Source: Adineta ricciae (Eukaryota; Rotifera; Eurotatoria; Adinetida; Adinetidae). From it: 64,000 bases of DNA. The DNA is taken from positions 1-64,000 of the forward strand of contig CAJNOJ010000248.1 of the NCBI GenBank assembly GCA_905250025.1, in the 5' to 3' direction. A model generated the notes under the pieces. The model was not told the origin of the DNA and did no database searches. It saw nothing but the letters and a program-made list of their open reading frames with translations. The stretch's first letter is position 1; each line of letters opens with the position of its first letter. The position numbers and the translations under genes are program-made. Below, in pieces: positions 10,967-23,088 of this stretch.

Positions 10967-12033
10967 TTAATGCTTTGATCGATGATGATCGAAAATAGTC
11001 GGATATGGCCGTTGCGCTCCTCCTCCCCATTGGCTCGGATCTGCATAAACAGTGAGTTTCCATTTCTTCGCAAGCAGACTCAAAATAGATTGATCATGAC
11101 GATGATCGTGAAATCCGGGATAGTTCGGTGATCCTAACACATTTGCGTCATCCGTTACCACTCGACTATCTTGCGCATAGGTCAACCATTCAGATACGAA
11201 TCGCAGACTAGTAAAACTTCTTTTGACCACAACGAAAGAAGCAAGAGCAGCCAGTGTTGTGGTATATTCTGGTTTATCAGCGTTGAGAATGATCAATGCA
11301 TCACGCTTTGTTAAAGCTGATTCCTGAATCGAAAAGAAATGAACCACCTCAATATTCATCTAACTTGTCTTACTTTCCAACCCGTCAGTTTGAAAAGAAC
11401 AATATCCTGATTGGATGTGAGCTGTGTGAGATAAGAAACATTATTGATGAAATTGACAGCCGCATCTGAATATACAATAATATCTCCATCTTGTGCTAAA
11501 TAAAGTTCTTGCAAGAGAATAAATGGTTTCCACAGCCAGTAGCCAGCTCCTCTCTTCCGATTCAGGATATCTGCATTTCGGCTGACAAACATAGGATCGA
11601 TATCTAAAATATGTTTGTTGAACATCAAACATTGCCGAATTCCAAACTTTAAACCGGTCAGACAGTTGCTATTTTGTGCATGTTTACAACATCGATGAGC
11701 AAAATTAATCAATAACGGGTAGCAACGTTGTTGATTGGCCTTTGTCGGATAATTGTGTATCGTTTGACAAGAAGAAGAATTTAAAAATTTGAAAGTTATT
11801 GACCTTGGCGTTGTTTTGTCCTTGAGTATAAACTCCCATACAGAGAAAGAACAGCTGACGAATAAAGCAAGAAGGAACAGAACATGAACAGTACGAGACG
11901 TTCGAAATAAATTCAATATATATCCAACTGTTTTTAAGTATACTACGGGCGTTAACAAACACCACAGCCATTCTTCTACCCATTGAATTATCTTCCTCAT
12001 GTATTTCGTGACCCTTTGCTGTGTAAACATCAA
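10967..12033 (-). CDS. Putative type II membrane glycosyltransferase-like protein
   Basis: Exons 11374-12033 and 10967-11323 flank a 50-bp GT-AG intron and join in phase, giving about 338 residues. An N-terminal membrane segment (VHVLFLLALFVSCSFSVWEF, near residues 49-68) precedes a Cys-containing lumenal region and a catalytic-looking core. That core has GAGYWLWKPFILLQEL followed by DGDIIVYSDA, the acidic motif expected for sugar-nucleotide binding. Exon 2 has RDALIILNAD and ends in a region with SPNYPGFHDHRHDQSIL, like the C-terminal acidic/His motif of related proteins. A Golgi-type enzyme is inferred. The donor is unknown and the family assignment is by motif only. Confidence 0.55.
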
Positions 12034-12814
12034 TGTCGTTCCACTAATAGGAAAATTTATTTAGAGATATGTAATCCCCATACGAATGGTAAAGTTCCTT
12101 TTAACATAATGTTAGGGACGCATTTTTTACCACGTTGAAACTTACTTGTGTCGATTAGATATTAAAAAAATGTAACGAGACATTGTAATTTTTTGCTCGT
12201 TTTATATGTGCGTTCATGCACGCAATACATATAAAAAAGGTATATAGAGCAAGCATAGGATGTGTCACTGAATCTTGGACCAGTGAAGTGATATTTTATG
12301 TAGTTGATATCTCTTATTGAGGTTGAATAGTGCGTTTAAACACATCGTCATTGATGAGGTAATATGTGAATGATGACATTAAGAATAAGTAAATGTCTGA
12401 CAAATTCAGTTGGGAATGTGCATACATATCTACAATCGTTTCGTGCTATTAAAACGAAATAGAAATGTTTCATTTCGAACAACATACGTGTTTTTTTGGT
12501 ATTCAAAACTGATATGTATGTCTACTTCGAACTGTAATGGAGAAGATGTAAACGCGAGTGCACGATCTGTAATTTCATTCATACTCTCACTTCCATTATT
12601 AACATAGATCGTAGTAGAGTTTGATGGAAAATATTAGAAAGAATAGCAAATGTCGAATCGGATTTTATTCTGAGACGTGGTACAGAAAATGACGCAAGCA
12701 AATGTTATGCATTTTGTGCTTTGAAAAGGAAAAAATATCGAATAAATGATTTATATGCAACACGAACTTTCAATGATCAGTTCATAAGAGAAAATAGTCT
12801 TTTGTAAAATTTCA
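12034..12814. other. Intergenic region
   Basis: About 780 bases of AT-rich DNA lie upstream of the glycosyltransferase-like gene and downstream of the kelch gene. I see no supported coding region, RNA gene or repeat. Confidence 0.5.
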
Positions 12815-14724
12815 TCAATAAAATTCAGCAGTGTTAAGATAATTGGCATTCGAACTGACTCCACCAGCAAGTAGTACTATTCCACTAGGTAAAATCGATG
12901 CAGAGTGATAAGATCGTGGAATGGACATATTGGTGTTGAGTCTCCATGTGTTTGATGACACGTTGTATATTTCAACGCTACTATAAAAAATATTACTGTC
13001 AAACTGCCCACCGGTAACTAACACGTTCCCATTTAATAAGACAGTTGCAGTGTGCACTTGTCGTCCAACATTCAAATACCCTCCTATTGACCAAGTATTC
13101 GTCGATGAATTATATAATTCAGTACTGGTTATACCACCAGACCCGCTATTCCCACCAATGACTAGTACTTTTCCATTCATTAACATAGATGCCGTGTGAG
13201 ATGACCGTTGGGCACTCATACCTGCTGCTAAGGTCCAAACACCACTTGCTGGATCATATAATTCAGCACTATTGAGAAAAGTACTCGCACCACTCATTCC
13301 ACCAGTGACTAATACTTTACCATTTGCTAATACTGATGCTGTATGAGCTTGGCGTGCATAATTTAGAGATCCTGTATATGTCCAACTGTTCGTCGCTGGA
13401 TCATATAATTCAGCACTATTTAAATAGTTATTACCTCCGCCAGCACCATTTCCACCAGCGACTAATACTTTTCCATTTAGTAATACCGATGCTGTGTGAG
13501 TATATCGTGCTGCATTCATGCTTGCTACCTTCGTCCAATTATTTGTTGAGGAATTATATATCTCAACACTATCAAGAGGATTATTATAATATCCACCAGT
13601 AACGATTATGTTTCCACCGGTCAAGAATGATCCCGTATGAAATTGTCGTCCATCAGCCATACTTGCTGTTGCTGTCCAAACACCTGTCGCTGGATCGCAC
13701 AAATCGGCACTGTTCCATGGACCATTTACAGCTCCACCTGCAACAAATACTCTGCCATCTACTAAGACGGATGCGACATGCCGTTGCCGTGCATAAGTCA
13801 TATTTTTCGTCAGTGCTCCTGCGAATAAGATAAATAAGATGAAAACAGTTACTTCGTCGCATTTAAAAGGAATTTGAAATTCAATTCTTCTTATCGCATT
13901 TAGCAAAAGATCATAAGCATCAGAAATTATAACTAACCTGACGGTGCTCTTGTTGTCGATGATGTGGAAGTTGTTGTGGACGTAGATGTGCTGGTTAAGT
14001 CTATTCCAAACAAATAAGTTTATTCATAAGATGTTTAAGATCTTTAGCAATTCTGCCATCAAATGAAAAAAACCTCCTAAAAATACTTATAGTCAGTTCT
14101 ATGCACTCACGACTATAGAACTTTTTATCTCTACATAGATCCCTTAACTTGACATGCACGACTAATTCACCTGATGGCAATGCATATCTGCTCATCCATA
14201 CTCCATAGTTTTTCGAGTTTGCACTTTCTATTGCGCTTTCAAAGAAATTATTTTTCTTTTACTACCATTCTCTTAATGTGAACTGACAATGTTTGTCTAT
14301 AGCTTTTATCTACGTTGCATTCCTCTTGGAATCCAAGGTTAAGTAAAAAAGCGCTAATATTATTTTGTATTCCTCATATTTTATACTTACCCAGCGGAAA
14401 TCTCGTTCCTAAAATGACACTCATCGTTACCGCATTCATTTCGAACGACATGTTTCCATTCTGATTAATGGAATTGTCGAACAGTTGACAATTGAGAGAC
14501 GCAGATCGATAGGTAATTGCCTTGCAACCTAATTGGTCTAAACAAGACATTTCACATTGACGAACGTTGGATTTGGTGAGATTAACAAATGGAGCACAAG
14601 TTGTTTTCGCGCATTGAAAAGTAAAATTAACCAATGAAGACATTCGAACTGATCGTATATCACTTTCAATTGTTTGTTTGAAGAAGACAAACAGAAATAA
14701 AAGACTACCTCGTGTTATCGACAT
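12815..14724 (-). CDS. Secreted apple-like / Thr-linker / kelch-repeat protein
   Basis: Exons 14391-14724, 13938-14000 and 12815-13818 join in phase (466 residues). The start at 14724 gives a signal peptide ([15 protein letters not shown]). Residues about 30-100 form a Cys-rich apple/PAN-like module ([33 protein letters not shown]). The middle exon encodes a Thr/Ser-only linker. The rest is about six kelch units of roughly 48 residues ([21 protein letters not shown] and variants [29 protein letters not shown]), forming a beta-propeller. An extracellular binding or adhesion role is inferred. The protein at 59063-60030 has the same first module, which points to domain shuffling. The first intron is long (390 bp). 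Confidence 0.8.
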
Positions 14725-15251
14725 CGTTGATGGAATGGCTTTGTTAAACAAAACAAGAAGACCAGGAGACAAAAAAATATAACTTTCATTTTCTTTTTCT
14801 TCTCTTTCCATCAGTTTAATTGTTCTACTCATCGACTTTGCTATACCTTTTGTCCTATATCATGTGTTACAACACAAACAGAATCGATTTTCTCGACAGA
14901 TAATTTCGTTTGCAGAATGTATCTCAAACTTTGCCAGTGAGAATTATTGTCCATATACAGTATGTCCTAAATACGGTTGCACTTTGTCAACTTAATTATG
15001 TCAATCATAATAATATGATGTTTTAACAAACGATGAGATGATGCAGTGCACACTTCCGCTCCAGAGAATGATTCGAGAAAATTAACTGATCTTTTTGTGG
15101 GTGTTCGAAAGATGTTGATGATTATCATAGTGTTTGCTTTTCTCTTCTCACACGTATTCTCAAGGAAAATGTGTGAGATTAGTTGCTGACGCACGTTTTC
15201 TATTAACGAAGATGAACTCAGTTTCTTTTTCTTTCGCATTCAATTTAAAGA
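14725..15251. other. Divergent upstream region
   Basis: About 530 bases separate the minus-strand apple/kelch gene and the plus-strand receptor. No supported gene was found. It probably contains both promoters. Confidence 0.45.
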
Positions 15252-16169
15252 ATGACAAATGTAATGCACATTGTTTTAATTATCCAAATAATCATGTTTT
15301 CGATCATTACCCTATTACTGTTAATTTATCTTCTTCCGCTTGTCTCTGTTCGACGTTTTCATACAAGTCATAACATTCTAGTAGGTAATTTATGTTTAGC
15401 CGGTATTACCTGTTCTGCGTATTGGTTAATGAATAAATCATTTCATCTTTACCGTTTGAACGTCTTTGACGAATCAATTGGGATGTGTATTTTCAATGCG
15501 TATTTGTCACAGACAGTTAATTTCCTGCTAGTGTATTCATTGGTGATAATTATTATCAATCGATGCTGTACGATTATTTATCCAAGCAAAAATTTATTTA
15601 AAAGTTTAGAATGGTCGTTACTATCGGCGGTTTTTCAATGGATTGTTTGCATTGTTTTGTCCATACCGCTTTTTATCGCATTTTACCGGGTAAAATGAAC
15701 ACATTGCGAATATCATCGATTTCATTCTAGTTTTTAGATGTGCACACACGATAAACATTCAACACAAGGAATTTATTATTACAGTTTAATCATGACTGTG
15801 GTAGTTCCATCACTACTGAACATTATTTTCAATTCAATTATCATTTTCTTCGTTCGATCATCCACTCGACGCGTTCATATGACATTACCCATTAGAGACA
15901 ACACATACCAACAACATTCGCGTGATGTGTATTTACTTAAACATATATTGTTTATCTTCGTCGTGTTTATGATCGGATGGGCACCGGTTTATATAGTACT
16001 TGCGATTGATGGAAAGACAAGAATACAAACTTGGATCTATTTGCTTTTGCAGATTCCACCGGTGATGAGTGCTGCGATTCAAACATTTGATTTGTTTATA
16101 TATAATCGTGAAGTTCGACAGTATTTACGAGAAAAAATATTTCAGCTTTTACATTGTATTTTCAATTGA
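15252..16169 (+). CDS. Rhodopsin-like seven-transmembrane receptor
   Basis: Exons 15252-15689 and 15738-16169 are separated by a 48-bp GT-AG intron and join in phase (289 residues). Seven hydrophobic segments are visible, starting with VLIIQIIMFSIITLLLLIYL. Helix 3 ends with INRCC in place of DRY. The loop after helix 5 is basic, helix 6 has FVVFMIGWAPVYIVL with the W-x-P motif, and helix 7 ends in FDLFIYNREVRQYL, the degenerate NPxxY region. This architecture fits an orphan peptide-type G-protein-coupled receptor. The ligand is unknown. The altered DRY motif resembles other divergent rotifer receptors and does not itself imply loss of function. Confidence 0.75.
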
Positions 16170-16700
16170 TTTGAATGCACGCATAGTCTATTTTTGATGT
16201 TATAGGAAATGTCACTTGTCAATTGAATAAATATTATATGGAATAAAATCGATTATTTGCAATATTAGATTACACATTTTTCCTTTTCCCTTTGTTTGGG
16301 AATAGCAGAATTTATATGGAATAGAAAAAGTAACTTTTCTTGCATTCTCCTTGCGAATGTTTCTTCTGAAAACAGTAATTACACCATCGTAAGACGTTTA
16401 TTGTTGCGAGAAAGAAAAGATCGTGCAAAAGCGGCGATGCTTGCACTCCGTGAGTTTACTGATCTGCTGTTGCTCGCTTTATTTTTCTAAACAAATTATT
16501 CTTTAAAAAAACTCGCTATGTTAGAAATTCTGTTGAAATGTTTTTCACATCTGCGGAAGATAATTCAAACGAAATATTCCATGTAACAAATAACTTTTCG
16601 ATTGCCTTTTAAACATTAATTTTTCTTCGAAATAAAGAAAAGATGTTTCCAAATAAATTAATGCATCATTTTTGTTCTCGAAAGTTGAAAATGTTTCGCG
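16170..16700. other. Convergent 3' spacer
   Basis: About 530 bases lie between the convergent receptor and ARM-TIR genes. AATAAA-like signals are present near 16226 and 16242. No supported gene was found. Confidence 0.45.
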
Positions 16701-19391
16701 TTATAAGATTGTACAAGTTGATGATTGCTCTGGTGGCTTTTGTTCGACAGTATTCTCTTTTAATAGTCGAGCCATTGCTTTAGCAAACCGATGGAATTCA
16801 TGCGGTGGAAGAATTTGATCTCGATGTTTGTATTTAAAGATTTGTGAGTATATTTTTCGTTGTTCATATCGATCTTTTGATAGAATTTGTGCATAATCAA
16901 GCATTTCGACTCCTGATCGAAATCGATACAGGTCATAAATTTCATCCATAATCCCTTCTTGTTGAAACCAACGACGAATGTCACTAGCTGTCCATTTATC
17001 AATAGGAGGTAGGTCAACGGTAACAGATGAAGTTTCTTGTACTGGACTTTTGGATGGACCAAGTTCTGCAGAATTTTCGTTGTGCGCAGAGGCTTTAAGA
17101 GCTTCATGATGTACAAGTTCTGTAGAAGTCTCACGTGGCATAGGTTCTGTGGAAGTATCACGATGTACAGGTTCTACAGGAGCGTCATAGTGTACAGATG
17201 CTTTAGGAGTCTCATGGTACGTTGGTTCCACAGGAACCTCATGATGTACAGGTGTTTTAGGAGTCTCATGGTACGTAGGTTCCGCAGGAACCTCATGATG
17301 TACAGGTGCTGTTGAGGATATGATGATTTTTTTGTCGTGTGAAATTTCAGCTTGAACTCGTTCAATCAAATCTTTTATGTTTGACTCGTTCGGTTCACTC
17401 GGATTTCGAAATCGAACATATTTCATTCCGGCTTTTCGTATTCCTATATGATAATTGGAATATTTGGCGTAGTTTAGCGAAAGAACTATCGACATACCCA
17501 GCCAACCTTTTGGTTTATAATCGCCAATTAATATAGGGATGATAGGTTTTTGTAAATCATCAACAGCATAGATAAATTCTTGTCGACATGATTTACTTTG
17601 CTGATAGTATTCTGATATAAAACAAAGAATAACATCAGCATTTTCGATAGCATCGGCAATTTTTTCCCATAGATCTCCCGTCGCGCAGTGTTGAATATCA
17701 ATCCAGACTTTCAACTTATCATTCATTCGTTCAACTTCTTTCAAAATCTGATAACAAAATTTGTCGTCCTTATGCGCATAACTAAACATCACGAGTGGCA
17801 AACTATCGTCCGTTGTTGATCGATCTTTCTTATTAGAAAACCTAAGCAAAAACTAGTTCACATACAAACTCAAAAAGAAGCATACATATCCGATTCTTTG
17901 ATATCTTTAGTTTTACACTGCAAAGCTTTCTTGGATTGATCCTCTTGTGATGTCGCATCCATATGTAAATTGTAAAGTATACCATCTGCCGCCTTTTTTA
18001 TGCTCTGCATAGCCCGAGGTTTATATTGATCGCATGTTTGACTACGTTCATCCACTGCCAATCTTTTGATAGTATCTATCAACTGTGTATTATTTTTCAA
18101 TTCTTCTTGATATTCTCCCTGGAATGAAATACTCCAAACGATATTGTAAAGAGCGATACACGAGAATTGGTTGAGAGGATCTGTACTCGTGATTAAATTA
18201 CTAAAAGCAATAAGAAGATCGGCAAACAGTTTCACTGTGGAAGCCATGTTCAATGATGGCTCGGTTTCAGCATGCATCATAATGTAATCGACTGTTCGTT
18301 CATCTACCACAAATAGTTTTGCCAAGACACCGACGAGATGTGCGACATGATAACGAACACCAACACACGTGAAATCTTCATTACCGGCAGCTTCCATAAT
18401 TAACTGTAATAATTGATTGAGAACGGTGTTCATACCTTTCTGATCCTCTTTAAGTTGTTCAGGCGTTGATAACAGAGCTATGGCCAGTGAACAACATAAC
18501 GATAGTTTATTGTTCTGTGCAATTTCGTCTCTAAAGTGAGAAAAGATTGTTTTCTTGCCAATTCAGACATAATACTCACCTTCTTTGATACTGTTTGACG
18601 ATTTCTAGAGCTCCGAGTTTGTTATATTCATCGACACCGTCATCATGCCGTGCCATATTGTAAATAATTCGAATAAGCGGTTCGGTTGCTTCTGCATTCA
18701 AATAGCCCGAGTCACTCAGCCATTTCACCGCATGTTTTGGTAGATCAAGACGAATCAGCGATGGAACGAGTATTGTACGATTGGCCATACACCAAAATAA
18801 AATCAAGATCTCACTTGTAACCCGATCAAATCCTTCATTTCCGGACGATAATTCACTAGCAACTTTCTTATCTGCATACGCTTTCAAGTCGATGAAAAAA
18901 GGCATATAATCATTGACTAGTCTATCATCAAACGGAATAAAATTACAAGCCGATATGCACAAAGCCAGTAAAATATAGAAATAATTGTTCATAGTATTAT
19001 TTTGGAACGTGCTAATGTCGTCGTTAGTCAGATGATGTCGCTCGATGACAAGCACGGTTAACAAATCGAGAGAGGAATAGAGCATTTCGTAGCAAAGAGG
19101 TCCATCTTTTTCCAATCGATTTTCCAAATCTAAACCAATGAACATTTTGTTGTAAAATATATACGAACAATCGGCGTATGATGCAGCATCGTTTGCGGCT
19201 GCAGAATGAATCATGTATTCCATCGTTGTCCTCCATAATATCAAAGCCTTTTGCCAAACGTTTTTCATGTCGACATCGGCTATGTTTTTGCTGTTGATTG
19301 TTTGCTTCACGAGTTCATCTAATTTTGTGTTATACTGCTCTATCACATCGGCACATGTCTCCAGTTGAACATCAGATTGATCAGTTGTCAT
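16701..19391 (-). CDS. ARM-TIR-SAM protein (SARM1-like parts, rearranged)
   Basis: Exons 18580-19391, 17886-18530 and 16701-17841 join in phase (865 residues). Residues 1 to about 485 are all-helical armadillo-like sequence (FDRVTSEILILFWCMANR, EPLIRIIYNMARHDD). A TIR domain follows at about 499-640 (LVMFSYAHKDDKFC, DVILCFISEYY, SKSCRQEFIYAV), and the CRQE glutamate sits where NADase-type TIR domains have their catalytic Glu. Then come degenerate His/Pro/Glu repeats and a SAM-like domain (DKWTASDIRRWFQQEGI). The chain ends in CTIL, a possible CaaL prenylation site. SARM1 has ARM-SAM-SAM-TIR, so the order differs here. NAD+ cleavage in stress or immunity is inferred. Confidence 0.78.
17055..17309 (-). 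repeat. Degenerate 11/22-residue coding repeats
   Basis: Within the ARM-TIR-SAM gene, units based on PVHHEVPxEPTYHETPK recur about seven times and decay towards the 3' side. At DNA level the two best copies (17181-17309) form an evident 66-bp tandem duplication. They make a flexible linker between TIR and SAM and could vary in copy number. Confidence 0.75.
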
Positions 19392-20019
19392 GTTTTACTA
19401 AAATATACAAAACGATCTGTTGAGTATAGATACAATCTCGAATGAAAGGCGATTCATCACTACGTTCGAATTACAAAAGAATTATCATTCACTATGTGTA
19501 AAAATATGTTAGAATGAGATTGAAAAATATGAAAACAAACAGCAGAATGCGTTAAATGTCATTTTCGTCGCTTAGTTACATTTCTCCATTCTGTTAATAA
19601 TGTATTGTATATTACAATGCGTTGCAATCGATGGCATTGTGCTTGCACAACTGTGTTGCAATCAGTGTCGTTCTCTATTTGTTACATTATGGATGAACCA
19701 AAAATTCAATGGTTTACATTAGCGACTTCGTAGTTGAAACCTTCTTTTTGCGTGAGTATTTTCTTGCTCTGTAGTTTAAACAGAAATATACACCAAATTG
19801 TAAATTTAATTCGATGTTAATTCAAAATATTTCAGTCATTGAACAAAGTATAAATATATTTTTATTATCCTGTATTCTGTTTCCTAAAACTACGTTCGTA
19901 TATAATGTGGCAAACACGCGCTCAAAATGCAGCTCGAGACTTGTTCGGAAATTATACTTAGCACACGTTGCCGTGTACAAATTGTAATACGGATCACCCT
20001 AGTCATTCGTTTGTTTGCT
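19392..20019. other. Intergenic region
   Basis: About 630 bases of AT-rich DNA upstream of the ARM-TIR gene. No supported gene, RNA or repeat was recognised. Confidence 0.45.
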
Positions 20020-21060
20020 TCATATAAACTCGATTAGCTCATTTGCGTATTCGTTTATATCATTACAATAATACAATTTTTTGACGTTGTCACTGGTGAG
20101 AAATAGCTCCACTCCATGCAGTTCTTCGTTCTTACTCGTCGGTTTGATATTGTCTATACGGAATATACTGTACACGTAAAATATCACCTCGTCCTCTCAT
20201 GAAAATTGACCAATGTGTTGAACTCGAGCAAATGGTGTGGTTAATTGTTCGGGATTAAATTTCATGACATATAGAATGTTCACTCTCTCGCTGATCGCTC
20301 CATTTGTTGGAACAAACAGTAAGGAGACGTCGCGATCGTGACTAGTAGATAGGAACGTATTGAATAATATCAGTCCACTTTTTGATTTCACTGGTTCATC
20401 AAAATCTTTTTTTTACTAAACATTGACCACGATAAACTGCGAAGCTTTGAGCAAAAGAACCATCGGCATACACTCTGATGTTTATGAAGTTGCCTGGTGT
20501 GTCGATGAAGATCACTAATGAAGAAACTCATAAGTGTGATTACGTCTCCATCCATCATCCGTAATACTCGATTTAACGTGCCATACAAAAATCTTTGTGC
20601 TTTATACCACCAAGTGTGCGATTTTCGATGATATTCGGCTTCCAATCGCGTTACGTGTTTTCGATCAATTTCATTCTTGGCAAATTCATCACAGTAATAG
20701 TTCGCAAATTGTGTTGTATGTCGATTTTCAAATTTAATGGTTAATTGTGTTTCTTTGATAATCTGTGTGGACATAAACGATGGTTCTAATTGATTCAATC
20801 GTTTACTAGTGGTGGGTAGAAGGCTTGTAGGTATGATGTCGAATTATCCGCTTTATCAGTTCAGAAATTTGAACAATATCTGTGAGATATCGTGTACGCA
20901 GGGCAAAATGATTTCTTCACAATTGATTGTGAAACAATTATATACACTTTTGTATCGCTGTTGTCGAGAATAAATTCGATACATTCGTCATTGCCAGGAA
21001 AAGTATTCATATCATCGATCAGAACATATTGAAGTTGTGTAATCGCATTCTGGTAGTCAT
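20020..21060 (-). pseudogene. Broken arginine-type ADP-ribosyltransferase (bdelloid ART family)
   Basis: Reading the minus strand in several frames gives pieces of one protein. First is an effector-like N-terminal segment (AITQLQYVLIDDMN, then LPCVHDISQIL in a shifted frame). Next is a helical segment (HTWWYKAQRFLYGTLNRVLR, DGDVITLMSFFISDLH). Then come the three R-S-E motifs of ARTs: VYRGQ, TFLSTS and EDEV. At least three frame changes and one in-frame TGA (just before EDEV) separate them, one change at a run of eight A. All three catalytic motifs survive, so decay is recent or some breaks are sequence errors. An intact member would transfer ADP-ribose to protein side chains. The C-terminal TPR repeats of some relatives were not seen. 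Confidence 0.65.
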
Positions 21061-21979
21061 GATTACTGTTCTTATTAGAATGGCGTGCATTTATTGTTCG
21101 ATGTTTATACGATTATTCTTATTTGTTTCGGATTCGGTCACTGGTTCCGACTCAGTCATATTAGTATTGTTTTCTGTAACGGACGTAAAATAAATGCAAT
21201 AGATATGTTCTTAAAAGTTTACTCCCTTCAACAACGATTCTAATTATGAAACACCTCTTTTTACTCGCTCCACAAATATGCTTCTCCTATGAAATTTAGG
21301 AAAATATCATTCGGAAGAGAAATATAGCCGCGCTTCCATTTGCAATACAAGGAAAAGATCTGTTAGGACGAAAGAAAGAGAGAACATATCGATGCATTGG
21401 GAGGTGGTCGACGTTCTGATGGTCTATTGAAATAAACACGAACGTCAAGACGAGGAGAAAAATGAAAGCACAAGACCGATCACACTGATGAAAGACATGT
21501 ATACATATGTGTGTAGAGAGAGAGAGAGAAGGCTCTGGAAATGTGGGGGTTCACAGCGTAACAGGATCATAAAATAAATATAAATATTCTTCATATGTAT
21601 ACAACTTCAAAATTGCAGAAGGAAACCCACCAGTCTATTTGTTGAATGCATATATCATCGCAAAGATAACAGAACAACTTACAGCTTAAGCACGAACCTT
21701 CCCATTTCGAGTGAGGCAACGAAAGCAGTACTACAATATCTTTCTTCCTTAAAGATAATTTTTTTCAGTACGGTGCTGTTTACGAGCTTTGACAGAACAA
21801 AAATATAATAAATATGTCGATAAAATCCGTCGTCGACACGCCGAAGAACTTCAGATTGATTATCATCGACGATCGATTAGCCCGCACGCTTTCACGAGGT
21901 TTAAAATTCAATAATAAGTTAACGAAATTGATTGGCAATACAACACCATTGGGCTTCAACGTCCCAGGTCAGCTGAGAA
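21061..21979. other. Intergenic region with a short GA repeat
   Basis: About 900 bases without a supported gene. A short (GA)n tract lies at about 21514-21530. A 51-codon ORF near 21814-21974 has no recognisable domain. Confidence 0.4.
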
Positions 21980-22264
21980 TTGAGTAGTGTTAATCTCGCT
22001 ATGAGATTGAATACATATCCCCAGGCGAATATTTCTCATCTCGCAAAGACGCACAATATGCTCGAAGTGCCGACGAACATGGTGAAAGAAAATAAGTCTG
22101 TGACACCGATCAGTATGATGAAAACTGGAGAATCGTACGAACGATCATTATCGTTTCGATATTACCGTCCACGTTTACTTGAACAGAAAATGAAAACAAG
22201 CGATGAAGATGCCAAACCCCGCGATCTACCATCACAAATGTGGCACCATGTTTATAAGTATTAA
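21980..22264 (+). CDS. Small hypothetical ORF, no recognised domain
   Basis: 94 codons, hydrophilic and basic, with SFRYYRPRLLEQKMK and PRDLPSQMWHHVYKY near the end. I do not recognise a family. The sequence does not look like a frame shadow, because no gene lies opposite it. An acidic 78-codon ORF follows at 22363-22599 (DHEERFVDEDLLNEEY, YRERQLGQIKQE). The two could be exons of one gene or remnants of one; no clear splice sites join them. Confidence 0.25.
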   Translation: MSSVNLAMRLNTYPQANISHLAKTHNMLEVPTNMVKENKSVTPISMMKTGESYERSLSFRYYRPRLLEQKMKTSDEDAKPRDLPSQMWHHVYKY

Positions 22265-22362
22265 CATGAACCGAATGTTCGGAACTTTATTTTGAGGCAA
22301 CTATTAATTGCGACTCCTATGAGAACACGAATACTTATGATAGTGATGGTACTACCGATACA

Positions 22363-22599
22363 ATGATTTTAGAGTATGAGAGAAATATTGCTTTGTTGGA
22401 TCATGAAGAAAGGTTTGTTGATGAAGATTTACTCAACGAGGAGTATTGCTGGTACGGAGATAAATCATGTGCTGAAGAACATATCCTGGGCTATCGCGAA
22501 CGTCAATTAGGACAAATCAAACAAGAATCAGGGTCTAGTCTGTTTCGAATGCTATTTATCATACAAAGGTCATTGTTTGGAAGACGTGTGTTGCTATGA
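22363..22599 (+). CDS. Small hypothetical acidic ORF
   Basis: 78 codons, acidic in the first half and basic near the end (LFIIQRSLFGRR). No domain was recognised. It lies 98 bases after another small plus-strand ORF and may belong with it. Coding status is uncertain. Confidence 0.22.
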   Translation: MILEYERNIALLDHEERFVDEDLLNEEYCWYGDKSCAEEHILGYRERQLGQIKQESGSSLFRMLFIIQRSLFGRRVLL

Positions 22600-23088
22600 C
22601 ATTTCTGAATTCGATATCAGTACGATTTGTGATATTATTAAGCTTATAACCGTCTTATATTCGGTTTTAATACACATCAATTGTCAGTTGAATACTTACC
22701 TAACGAAGCACCATCGAATAGATATGAAACTTTTGTGTTAATACCGAATATTTAGCACAAGTAACACAAAGATCCAACCATACGTTATATCAATGTGATC
22801 TACCATCAATATATATATCGACCAATTTTCATTTTCGAATTATACTTATTTGTCTAATATGCATTTATCAGTCGCTCGAAGCACGGATCATGTCTTTCTT
22901 TTAGTGACGTATATTAGTATTGCTGCTTTATGAATTTTTATCAAGGTTATACTTCGTATAGAAAAATAAATGAAATTAAAACCATTTTGTAAGCACAACG
23001 AAATCGAAGGATAATAATTAAAGAGCAACAATTGTTGTTTCGTCATCGTTCTCAATGAATCATTAAGCTTGCGACATTGTTCCTCGTT
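22600..23088. other. Intergenic region
   Basis: About 490 bases between the small plus-strand ORFs and the eEF1A-like fragment. Nothing was recognised. Confidence 0.4.

Noticed and set aside
13324-13833. Plus-strand ORFs opposite the kelch repeats
   Set aside because: They mirror the repeated kelch units and have low-complexity His/Leu/Tyr-rich translation; shadows of the real gene.
17037-17315. Plus-strand ORF rich in MYRFYRS/MVRRFRRN repeats
   Set aside because: Antisense of the TIR-SAM linker repeats.
21500-21535. GA-rich tract as a possible mobile-element end
   Set aside because: Short simple repeat without terminal repeats or target duplication.
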